Below, piece after piece: positions 7,729 through 15,430 of a stretch of DNA of 64,000 nucleotides (positions are counted from its first letter, which is position 1; the number at the start of each line of letters is the position of its first letter). Both the position numbers and the translations under genes were made by a program. The notes below the pieces were generated by a model. It ran no database searches. It saw nothing but the letters and a program-made list of their open reading frames with translations, and had not been told where the DNA came from. The stretch is from Schlegelella_A sp038318385 (GTDB lineage Bacteria > Pseudomonadota > Gammaproteobacteria > Burkholderiales > Burkholderiaceae_C): the NCBI GenBank assembly GCA_038318385.1, contig JBBQCD010000002.1:1-64000 (forward strand). Reading direction: 5' to 3'.

Positions 7729-8502
7729 TCAGATCACGTTTCTCGTCAGCCCGCCGTCGATGCAGATGTTCTGCCCGGTGATGTAGGACGCACGGCCGGA
7801 AGCCAGGAAGGCGCACAGCCCCCCGAAGTCATCGGCCGTGCCCAGCCGGCCGATCGGGATGCTCTCGGCCATCTGCCGGCGCACGTCTTCTTCCGTGATG
7901 GAACTGCGCGCGGCCCGGTCGCGGATCACCCGCTGCAACGCGCCGGTGTCCATCAATCCGGGCAGCAACCCGTTGACGGTGATGCCGCTGCCCGCGACCT
8001 CGCGTGCCAGCGAGCCCATCGCGCCCGTGAGCCCTACCCGCAGGCTGTTCGACAGCGCCATATTGGGATAGAGCTCCTTCGCCACGAAGCTCGTGATGTT
8101 GAGGATGCGGCCGAACCGTTGCGCTCGCATACGCGGCAGCCAGTGGCGCACCAGCTCCAGCGGCCCCAGCATGTTCACCTCGTAGCTGCGCCGCCACTGG
8201 TCCGCGTTGGTTTCCTCGAAGGGCGCGGCCGGGGGGCCTCCGGCGTTGGTGACGATGATGTCCGGGGGGCTGATCCTGTCCACCGCCGCGGCCAGCGCCT
8301 GGCGCTGGGCTTCGTCGCCGATGTCGCCGGCCACGAAGGCCGCACCCGGAATCTGCGCCGATGCGGCGGCGCCGTGGGCGGCGTCGCGGCCGTTGACGAT
8401 CACCCGGGCGCCGGCTTCGGCCAGCGCCAGGGCGCACCCCCAGCCCAGCCCGCGGGTCCCGCCCAGCACCAGGGCCGTGCGGCCCGCGAGGTCGATGCGC
8501 AT
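7729..8502 (-). CDS. Atypical SDR-family oxidoreductase (beta-ketoacyl reductase-like)
   Basis: The 257-aa protein has the Rossmann fold of short-chain dehydrogenases: LGGTRGLGWG at residues ~11-20 and the NAG motif (VTNAGGPP). The catalytic tetrad is not conserved: where the family has Tyr-x-x-x-Lys, this protein has Met-Ala-Leu-Ser-Asn. A subgroup of BKR-like SDRs with imperfect cofactor and catalytic motifs is known, and this fits it. The C-terminus (GQNICIDGGLTRNVI) is typical. It starts 8 bp after the enoyl-CoA hydratase stop and therefore belongs to the same operon. Whether it reduces a 3-oxoacyl-CoA or has lost activity cannot be told from sequence. Confidence 0.82.
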   Translation of the reverse strand: MRIDLAGRTALVLGGTRGLGWGCALALAEAGARVIVNGRDAAHGAAASAQIPGAAFVAGDIGDEAQRQALAAAVDRISPPDIIVTNAGGPPAAPFEETNADQWRRSYEVNMLGPLELVRHWLPRMRAQRFGRILNITSFVAKELYPNMALSNSLRVGLTGAMGSLAREVAGSGITVNGLLPGLMDTGALQRVIRDRAARSSITEEDVRRQMAESIPIGRLGTADDFGGLCAFLASGRASYITGQNICIDGGLTRNVI

Positions 8503-8510
8503 GGTCGGGC

Positions 8511-9338
8511 CTAGAACGGGCAGTTCGGCTCGAACGCGGGCGGGCGACGATCTCGCAGCGAGGCGATGCCTTCCTTCACGTCCGGGCCGGCGAAGCCCAT
8601 GAATTCCAGCGCGAGCGAGCTGTCGAAGGTGGGGCCGGCCAGCCGCAGCCAGTTGTTCAGCGCGTACTTGGTCCAGCGGATTGCCGTCTGCGAGCCCTTG
8701 GCCAGCTTCCCGGCGACCTCGAAGGCGCGCGGCAGCAGGTCGGCGTCGTCGACGGCCAGCGAAACCAGGCCGATGCGCTCCGCCTCCTCGCCCGACACCG
8801 CCTCGCACAGCAGCAGGTAGTACTTCGCCTTGGCCATGCCGCACAGGAGGGGCCAGATGATGGCAGCGTGGTCGCCGGCCGCCACGCCGAGCCGCGTATG
8901 ACCGTCGATGATGCGCGCCGACTTGGTGGCGATCGAGATGTCGGCCAGCAGGCCGGCCACCAGACCGGCGCCGACGGCCGGCCCGTGCATGGCGGAAACG
9001 ACCGGCTTGGAACAGTTGATGACGTTGTAGACCAGGTCTCGCGCCTCGCGCCAGACGCGCGCACGCACATGGAAGTCGTTGGCCATCTCCTCCACCAGGC
9101 CGAGGTCGCCCCCGGCGGAAAAGCCCTTGCCTTCGCCGCGAATGACGACGACGCGGGTATCGGGGTCCCTGTCGATATCGGTCCAGATGGTCGACAGCTC
9201 CCGGTGCATGCGGTGGTCCGCGGTGGAAAGCTTGCGGTTGGCGCTCTGGTCGGCGCCCATCACGACTTCGAGGATGCCGTGATCGTGGCGCTTCAGCGCC
9301 AGTGCTTCGTAATGCGCGTAGCGCTCTTCGTGGTTCAT
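8511..9338 (-). CDS. Enoyl-CoA hydratase/isomerase (crotonase) family protein
   Basis: The 275-aa protein has the crotonase fold. The first oxyanion-hole segment is GKGFSAGGDL (residues ~70-80) and the second is MHGPAVGAGLVAGLLADISI (residues ~115-135). Members hydrate or isomerise acyl-CoA thioesters. Start at 9338 is the first methionine from which the crotonase domain is complete, and it lies 32 bp after the acyl-CoA ligase stop. Sitting between an acyl-CoA ligase and an SDR, it probably takes the second step of a beta-oxidation-like route. The C-terminus (RDRRPPAFEPNCPF) is a common crotonase ending. Confidence 0.88.
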   Translation of the reverse strand: MNHEERYAHYEALALKRHDHGILEVVMGADQSANRKLSTADHRMHRELSTIWTDIDRDPDTRVVVIRGEGKGFSAGGDLGLVEEMANDFHVRARVWREARDLVYNVINCSKPVVSAMHGPAVGAGLVAGLLADISIATKSARIIDGHTRLGVAAGDHAAIIWPLLCGMAKAKYYLLLCEAVSGEEAERIGLVSLAVDDADLLPRAFEVAGKLAKGSQTAIRWTKYALNNWLRLAGPTFDSSLALEFMGFAGPDVKEGIASLRDRRPPAFEPNCPF

Positions 9339-9370
9339 GGGGTCGTGTCCTGTGAATGGGTTGCAGCAGC

Positions 9371-10921
9371 TCAGATCTTCTTGCGACCGTCCCAGTAAGG
9401 CTCCTTGAGAACGTTCTTCTGGATCTTGCCGATGGGGGTCTTGGGGAAACTCTCGACGAACTTGACCAGCCGCGGCCGCTTCAGTCGCGCCAGCTTCGCC
9501 TCGCACTGCGCGACCACCTCGGCCTCGCCTAGCGAGCAGCCCGGCTTCAGCAGAATGTAGGCGGCCGGCACCTCGCCCCACTTGTCGTCCGGGATGCCGA
9601 ACACCGCGCATTCGGCCACCTGCGACAGCTGATACAGCACGTTTTCGATTTCCTTCGGGTAGACGTTCTCGCCCCCGGAAATCAGCATGTCCTTGGCCCG
9701 GTCGATGAGGGTGATGAAACCATCCTCGTCGATGGTTCCGACGTCGCCCGACAGGCCCCAGCCGTCGCCCAGCTTGAAGAAGTCGGCGGTCTGCTGCGGC
9801 TCGTCGAAGTAACGCAGCATGAGGTTCTCGCCGCGCGAGGCGACCTCGCCGATCTCCCCGGGTGCAGCCGGCGTGCCGTCGGCTCGCAGCACCGCCACGT
9901 CGACGTTGTACGGCTGCCGACCGACGGTGCCCAGCTTCTGCGGCAGCCAGGCCGGCGGCAAGGCGGCGATCACGCCCATCTCCGACTGGCCGTAGATCTG
10001 CGTCAGCTTCAGGCCCGGCAGGCGTTGCATCAGTTCGCGCTGCACCCAATCGGGCATCGGTGCCCCGGCGAACGACAGCTTGCTCCAGGTGGCGAGATCA
10101 CGCTGCTCCAACGCCGGGTGGGTGACCAGCGCATTGGCCTGCGTCGGCACCATGAACGCGGCAGTGATCTTTTCCTGTTCCACGGCGTCCATCCAGGCCT
10201 CGGGCGACCAGGGGGTGACGAAGACCGTGGTGGCGCCGACCAGCACGGCGGGCTGGAACATGATGTTGAGGGCCGCCACGTGGAACAGCGGCGTGACGAT
10301 GCCGACCACGTCGACGTCGGTCAGGCGCTCCTCCACCACCACGGTCTGGGCGGTGATCTCGCGCGCGCGGTGATTCATCAGGACGCCTTTGGGGCGGCCG
10401 GTGGTGCCGCCGGTATAGGTCATGCAGAACGGGTCGCGTTCGTCCAGCGCCACGTCGGGCGCAGTGGCGCTGGCTCCCTCGAGCAACTGGGCGAACGGCG
10501 TCGCCTGGGAGAGGACGCCATCGCCGATGGTGATGAAGGTGCGGATCTGGGGGCAGTCGTGCCGGATCGTTTCCACCTTCTCGGCGAACGCGGCATCGAC
10601 GATCAGCACCTCGGTCTTCGACTTGTTCAGCACCCACGCCAACTCCGCCGGCGCGTAAAGCACGGAAATGTTGTTCAGCAGGTAGCCGGAGCGCGCGACG
10701 CCGAAGAAGACCGTGCCGTACTCCGGCAGGTTGCGCGACAGCATGGCCACCGTGGCGCCCTTGGCGAGCTTCAGCGCCAGCAGTGCGTTGGCCAGGCGGT
10801 CGGCGTCCCGGTCCAGCGCCCTGTAGCTGATGCGCCGCACGCCGTCAGGGCCGCGGTAGACGATGGCCATCTTGTCGGGAAAGCGCCGGGCTGAGCGCCG
10901 CAGCATGTCGCCAGTCAACAT
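9371..10921 (-). CDS. AMP-dependent acyl-CoA synthetase/ligase
   Basis: The 516-aa protein belongs to the adenylate-forming ANL superfamily and should activate a carboxylic acid to its CoA thioester through an acyl-AMP. The P-loop-like motif YTGGTTGRPKGV is near residue 170, QIYGQSEMG near 302, GDVGTIDEDGF near 395, and the C-terminal catalytic lysine in TPIGKIQKN near 500. It is the first gene of a four-gene operon (ligase, crotonase, SDR, binding protein) divergent from an IclR regulator. The substrate is not evident; aliphatic or aromatic acids are both possible. It is not close enough to the PYP gene to be assumed to be the p-coumaroyl-CoA ligase. Confidence 0.9.
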   Translation of the reverse strand: MLTGDMLRRSARRFPDKMAIVYRGPDGVRRISYRALDRDADRLANALLALKLAKGATVAMLSRNLPEYGTVFFGVARSGYLLNNISVLYAPAELAWVLNKSKTEVLIVDAAFAEKVETIRHDCPQIRTFITIGDGVLSQATPFAQLLEGASATAPDVALDERDPFCMTYTGGTTGRPKGVLMNHRAREITAQTVVVEERLTDVDVVGIVTPLFHVAALNIMFQPAVLVGATTVFVTPWSPEAWMDAVEQEKITAAFMVPTQANALVTHPALEQRDLATWSKLSFAGAPMPDWVQRELMQRLPGLKLTQIYGQSEMGVIAALPPAWLPQKLGTVGRQPYNVDVAVLRADGTPAAPGEIGEVASRGENLMLRYFDEPQQTADFFKLGDGWGLSGDVGTIDEDGFITLIDRAKDMLISGGENVYPKEIENVLYQLSQVAECAVFGIPDDKWGEVPAAYILLKPGCSLGEAEVVAQCEAKLARLKRPRLVKFVESFPKTPIGKIQKNVLKEPYWDGRKKI

Positions 10922-10927
10922 TGTTTT

Positions 10928-10956
10928 CGATTAACAGAAATGGATTCCGCTAATCG
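10928..10956. promoter_or_regulatory. 29-bp inverted repeat, probable IclR operator
   Basis: CGATTAACAGAA (10928-10939) and TTCCGCTAATCG (10945-10956) form an inverted repeat matching at 10 of 12 positions around a 5-base centre. It sits between the divergent acyl-CoA ligase (start 10921) and the IclR gene (start 11027). Its position and symmetry suit an IclR dimer site controlling both directions. Confidence 0.6.
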
Positions 10957-11026
10957 TAAAGACCGAGCACTGTGGATGTCAATGCCGGGAAACGTGGGGT
11001 GCGGGTGCCGTACAGTCAAAGTCACC

Positions 11027-11821
11027 ATGACAGCTTCCGTACCCGTCAACAAGCGTGAGCAGGCCGGCGTGCAGTCGCTGGAGAGCGGCCTGGAACTGAT
11101 GCTGGTGCTCGCGCACCATCGACGTCCGATGAAGCTGACGGCCGTGGCCGAGCAAGCCGCCGTCTCGCCAGGCAAGGCCCATCGCTACCTCGTGAGCTTC
11201 ATCCGGGCCGGCTTCGTCACCCAGGACGCCGACACAGGCCTGTACGGGATGGGGCCGGTGGCGCTGGAGTTCAGCCTGTCCTGCCTGGCCACCATCGAGC
11301 CCATCTCGCTGGCCACCCGCGAAGCCGAGCGCCTGTGCGCACAAACGGGCCACACCGTGGCCGTATCGGTGTGGGGAAGTTTCGGGCCCACCGTCGTGCG
11401 TTGGGAGCAGCCCGCCACGCCGGTCATGGTCAACGTCGGCCTGGGCTCCGTGTTTCCGCTGCATCGTTCCGCCACCGGCCGCATCTTTGCCGCCTTCCTG
11501 CCAGGCGACGTGATCAAGGCCTATCTGGCGCGGGTGGGGCAGGCGCGGCCGGATGCCGGCGTGACGGAAACCGTCGAGCAGGTGCGCAAGCGCGGCATCG
11601 CACGCGCGGAAGGCGACTTCATGCAAGGCATGAGTGCGTTCGCGGCGCCCGTGCTCGACGACCGCGGCCGACTCATTCTGAGCCTCACGGTACTCGGCTA
11701 CAAAGCCGGCTTCGACCACCGCTGGAGCAGCCCCGTGGTCACGGCGCTGCGCGAAGTGGCCAACCGTCTCTCGCACATGCTCGGCTACGAGCAAGAGCAG
11801 TTGCGCCCCCGGAGTGGCTGA
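11027..11821 (+). CDS. IclR-family transcriptional regulator
   Basis: The 264-aa protein has an N-terminal winged helix (VQSLESGLELMLVLAHHRRP, then KLTAVAEQAAVSPGKAHRYL) and the C-terminal IclR effector domain with HRSATGRIFAAF and the conserved C-terminal region. Members bind small organic acids. Methionine 11027 was chosen because the domain is complete from there; an upstream start at 10940 would run the coding region through the operator-like inverted repeat. It diverges from the acyl-CoA ligase operon and probably responds to the substrate or an intermediate. It converges with the 1199-aa gene, with only 29 bp between the stop codons. Confidence 0.88.
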   Translation: MTASVPVNKREQAGVQSLESGLELMLVLAHHRRPMKLTAVAEQAAVSPGKAHRYLVSFIRAGFVTQDADTGLYGMGPVALEFSLSCLATIEPISLATREAERLCAQTGHTVAVSVWGSFGPTVVRWEQPATPVMVNVGLGSVFPLHRSATGRIFAAFLPGDVIKAYLARVGQARPDAGVTETVEQVRKRGIARAEGDFMQGMSAFAAPVLDDRGRLILSLTVLGYKAGFDHRWSSPVVTALREVANRLSHMLGYEQEQLRPRSG

Positions 11822-11850
11822 CCGGGAAAGTCGGCCTGCTACCTCACGGG

Positions 11851-14800
11851 TCAGAGCAACTCGACGCTGCGCAAGGCGACGAACCGGCTGCCGAGGACGA
11901 CCGTCCGCAGCGACGCGCCGGCGAGCGTCACCGGGTCGACATCGGAGTGGACGACAGCGACCAGCAAGACACGCGCCGCTGCCGCCAGCGGGCTGAGGTC
12001 GGCATCGAAGGTGACGACGCGCGAGAGACGCGCATCGACGGGTCCAGGCGGGCTGCGCACCGCCTGCGCTGCGTCGGCGAAGGTCCAGCCGTCGCCGAGG
12101 GCGGGCAGCGCACCGCCGTTGCGCAGCAGCTGCTGCACCGGCGCCAGCCACGGGCACGGCAGTGCCGACCATGCGCCGTCGCCAGTCCCGGAGACATCGC
12201 GCCGCAGCAGCGTCACGCGCACCTGGTTCGCCGGGGCGGCGACGCCGCTGCGATGGTGCACCTGGACATCGACCCGGGCGTGGACGCGTCCGATGCCGAT
12301 CGACGCGGGCGAACCCCCGGGGGGCGCGCGATCGACGATCAGCTCGAACAGGTCGGCCTCCGACGGCTCGGCGCCGTTCCACGGCTCGCCGTAGGCGTTC
12401 GGGAACGCCGCTCCCGAGCCGACGATGTTGCGCCACAGCGCCAGCGTGATGCGGTTCGAATTGGCGTTGGCGGCGCGCAGGCGCGCATCGAACAGCGGCG
12501 TCCACTGGCCGTCGGGCTTGACCAGCGGATCGCCCGCGCCGCGCACGTGCAGCGCGGTCTGAAACACCCACAGGCCGTAGGCGTCGGGCGACGCGCCGAC
12601 CCACGGGAAGGCGGCGGCGGGCGGCGGTGGCCGGCTGCCACGCCGAGGCCGGACACGAACGTCGGGGCTCGCGTGCCAGGAGAGCAGCGCATTCGGCACT
12701 GGCTGCTTCGGATCGGTCAGCGACGTCGGGCTCTGGCGGCGCGTGTCCCAGGCGTGGACGCGCAGCATGGTTCGCGCGCCGAGGTCGGGCTGCGCGAGGT
12801 CGACTTCCCAGACGCCGCGCGCCTGAATCGCCGCGCGCAGCAGGCGCTGCCCGGTCGCCGCCTCGTCGTGCAGGGCGAGGTCCTGCACGGCCGCCTCGGG
12901 CAGGCCGTTGTTCATCGAGAACCAACCCCAGGTCTTCGCGCCTGGGTCGAAGACCCCCCGCCAGACGCCGACGGCGGTACCGGCGTACACGGTGTTGCGG
13001 TCGGTCTTGTCGACGACGACCGCGTACGCCGGTGCCGGCACGCGCCGGGCGGGATCGGCATTCGTCCTGAGGCCGGTCGCATGCCAGCGGTCGGTGCCGT
13101 CGAACCACCACACCGTGTCCATGTCTGGCTTCGCCGAATCGCCGGTGGTCGCGACATAGAACGAGCCGTGCGGACCGCGCGCCGGATCGTGGACGGCTAT
13201 GTCGCTCCAGAAGCCGATCTCCGGCAGGCGCTGCCCTGGCGAGGCCACGGTCACCGCCGCCTGGGGATCCTCCTTCTTGTGCGGGCCTTGGCGGGTGAGC
13301 TGATCCTTCGTGGCGCGCAGGCCGCCGGTCGCCGCGGCGTCGACAACGAGCTCGTACTTCAGCACTTCCCGGCTGCACAGCGCATAGAGGCGCGTCGGGC
13401 TCGCCCAGCGCACCGCGATCACCTTGCCGCGAGCGACATCGCGTCCGCCGCTCGCGGTGGTGACGCACGGGTCCGTCACGCTGTCCTGCAGGCCCACCTG
13501 CAGCGGATCGCCGAGCGACTTCAACGTCTGCCACGTGGCGCCCGAGTCCTGCGTCATCCAGAGGCGCCAGCTTCCCCAGGCGATGCGGCTCGTCGACGCT
13601 GCCGGGCCGACCGCCGGGACCAGCACGCCGTCGAGGCCGGTGTAGAACTCGGTGTTGCTGTCCTCGTCGGCCTCGGCCGCCGGCGGCGGCGTCCCGGAGC
13701 GCATCGCCGGTGCGGTGAACACCGCGCTCGAGCCGCGGAAGGTCGCGTTCGTCACCTGGCCGATGAATCGATCGGGCGCTGCCGGATCGAAGACGACGCC
13801 GCCGCCATCGCCGTCGCCGAACGGGCGCCCCCACAGGTTCATGCCGACGCGCTCGAGCGTGCCGTTGTCCTGTGTGCCGCTGACGACGTGGCCGTCGACG
13901 GCGGGATTGTTCGCGACGTAGCCGCACTCGAGAGCGGCGATGCCGTTGTTGCGGGCAATGAAGCTGTTCTTGACCTGGCGGTTGTCGTCGTTGCCGCGCA
14001 GCGAGCGGAAGACGCCGCCGTCGCACCCGACCCAGAGCTCGGTGCGCGCGCCGACGGTGACGAAACGCACCGCATGGATGTCGGCATGCACGCCGTGGCC
14101 GATGTAGGCATCGTCGACCGTCGGGTCCGCGCCGGCCGCGACGGTGGTGAAGCCGTACCGCCAGCGCCCCGCCGCCGGCGCGGTGACGCTCGCGAGGTAC
14201 AGCGACGCGCTCCATTCGCCGTCCGCGGCTTCGGTCGCGCCGCCGAGGAACAGCCGCTCGGGCCGCGTCGGATGGACGGCGATCGCCTGGTTGTACGCGT
14301 CCTGGCCGCCGAGCAGGTTGGGCGGGATGCGCTCGACGCCGACCGCATTCAGGTTGTCGAAGCGCCAGACCTGGTTCGCCTCGCCGAGCGCATAGACGAC
14401 GCGCGGATCCGACGGCGCCGGCGCGAGAGTGACGCGGCTTTTCGGCATCAGTCCGGGATTGCCGGCGAGCGCCGGCAGCGCCATCTGGGCGAAGGGGCCG
14501 GCGAGTCCGTTGGCGCTGACCCAGATGCCCGATGCGGCGCCGGCGTCGTCACGCACGGCGACCCAGAGGCGGGTCGGCGTCGCGCCGACACCCGCGACCC
14601 AGCAGACGTCGGTGCAGATCAGCGCCGCGCCGGCGGCGGCCGCGAACGGCGCGACGCCGACCTGCGTCCACGCGGCGGCCGGGCCGCCGTTGCGTGTCCA
14701 CAGGCCCGCCGACGTCGCCGCGACGAGCGTGGTCGGATCGGCAGGATCGTCGGCGAGGCGGAAGATGCCCGAGTTGGCGAGGTTGCTGCCCTCGATCGTC

Positions 14801-15429
14801 CACGGCGCCGCGAAGATCGTGCTCGTCGCCGGGCCGGTGGCGTGCATCACGCCGACACCGGAGTTCTGGCCACCGAGGGTGTTGCCGGTGCTCGGCATGA
14901 GTTCGCCGGTGCCGACGTAGACCTCGTCGGCACCGACGTTGTTGCCGGGATCGAAGCGCACCAGCATGCAGCCGCACGCCAGCACGCCGGCGGCGCGGTC
15001 GATCGGCGGCGGGTCGCCGGTGGTTGTCCAGCCGCCGAGCGGCCGCCACGATTCGCCGCCGTCTTCGCTGAACCAGACGCCGCCGTTGGCCGTGGCCGCA
15101 TACGCGCGCAGGCCGTCGCTCGACACCTGCACGTCGCTCACGCGGCCGGCGACGCGCGGCCTTCCTCCGGCTTGTCCCGCGAGGACGACCGTCGGCCCGA
15201 TCGGCAGCCATTGGTGCGGCTGCGCGGCGTCGGGTGCGGCGCGCGCGGCACCGCGCGCCCGCGGGGCCGCCTGCCCCGCCTGTTGGCGACGCCGCACCGC
15301 GATCGCCTCCTGCAACGCGGCCGCGTCGAGGGGGCCGCGCTTCTCGGCAAGAAAGCGTTGCCGTTCGGCCGCACGGCCACGCCGGGTGGGATCCTTCGCC
15401 GGAGCGCCGCGGAGACGAACACGTGCCAC
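11851..15429 (-). CDS. Giant Asp-box/BNR beta-propeller protein of unknown function
   Basis: The 1192-aa protein starts with GTG at 15429, chosen because GGAGGAG lies 9 bases upstream and the stop codon of the preceding gene ends one base before it. Repeated Asp-box-like motifs, for example WFSEDGGESWRPL near residue 125 and LWMTQDSGATWQTL near 630, together with recurring segments such as VGTGELMPS, FIGQVTNATFRGS and VYAGTAVGVWRG, indicate one or two sortilin/sialidase-type beta-propellers. The N-terminal 60 residues are Arg/Ala-rich with no signal peptide. The C-terminal third (from ~860) is a different, beta-rich region with a Pro/Arg-rich linker. It is the last gene of a seven-gene operon. 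Sialidase catalytic residues are not evident, so a binding role is more likely than an enzyme. Confidence 0.75.
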   Translation of the reverse strand: MARVRLRGAPAKDPTRRGRAAERQRFLAEKRGPLDAAALQEAIAVRRRQQAGQAAPRARGAARAAPDAAQPHQWLPIGPTVVLAGQAGGRPRVAGRVSDVQVSSDGLRAYAATANGGVWFSEDGGESWRPLGGWTTTGDPPPIDRAAGVLACGCMLVRFDPGNNVGADEVYVGTGELMPSTGNTLGGQNSGVGVMHATGPATSTIFAAPWTIEGSNLANSGIFRLADDPADPTTLVAATSAGLWTRNGGPAAAWTQVGVAPFAAAAGAALICTDVCWVAGVGATPTRLWVAVRDDAGAASGIWVSANGLAGPFAQMALPALAGNPGLMPKSRVTLAPAPSDPRVVYALGEANQVWRFDNLNAVGVERIPPNLLGGQDAYNQAIAVHPTRPERLFLGGATEAADGEWSASLYLASVTAPAAGRWRYGFTTVAAGADPTVDDAYIGHGVHADIHAVRFVTVGARTELWVGCDGGVFRSLRGNDDNRQVKNSFIARNNGIAALECGYVANNPAVDGHVVSGTQDNGTLERVGMNLWGRPFGDGDGGGVVFDPAAPDRFIGQVTNATFRGSSAVFTAPAMRSGTPPPAAEADEDSNTEFYTGLDGVLVPAVGPAASTSRIAWGSWRLWMTQDSGATWQTLKSLGDPLQVGLQDSVTDPCVTTASGGRDVARGKVIAVRWASPTRLYALCSREVLKYELVVDAAATGGLRATKDQLTRQGPHKKEDPQAAVTVASPGQRLPEIGFWSDIAVHDPARGPHGSFYVATTGDSAKPDMDTVWWFDGTDRWHATGLRTNADPARRVPAPAYAVVVDKTDRNTVYAGTAVGVWRGVFDPGAKTWGWFSMNNGLPEAAVQDLALHDEAATGQRLLRAAIQARGVWEVDLAQPDLGARTMLRVHAWDTRRQSPTSLTDPKQPVPNALLSWHASPDVRVRPRRGSRPPPPAAAFPWVGASPDAYGLWVFQTALHVRGAGDPLVKPDGQWTPLFDARLRAANANSNRITLALWRNIVGSGAAFPNAYGEPWNGAEPSEADLFELIVDRAPPGGSPASIGIGRVHARVDVQVHHRSGVAAPANQVRVTLLRRDVSGTGDGAWSALPCPWLAPVQQLLRNGGALPALGDGWTFADAAQAVRSPPGPVDARLSRVVTFDADLSPLAAAARVLLVAVVHSDVDPVTLAGASLRTVVLGSRFVALRSVELL

Positions 15430-15430
15430 G

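Noticed and set aside
9371..10921. p-Coumaroyl-CoA ligase for PYP chromophore synthesis
   Set aside because: It belongs to a separate operon with a crotonase, SDR and IclR regulator, on the opposite strand and 3 kb away. Nothing in the sequence points specifically to p-coumarate.
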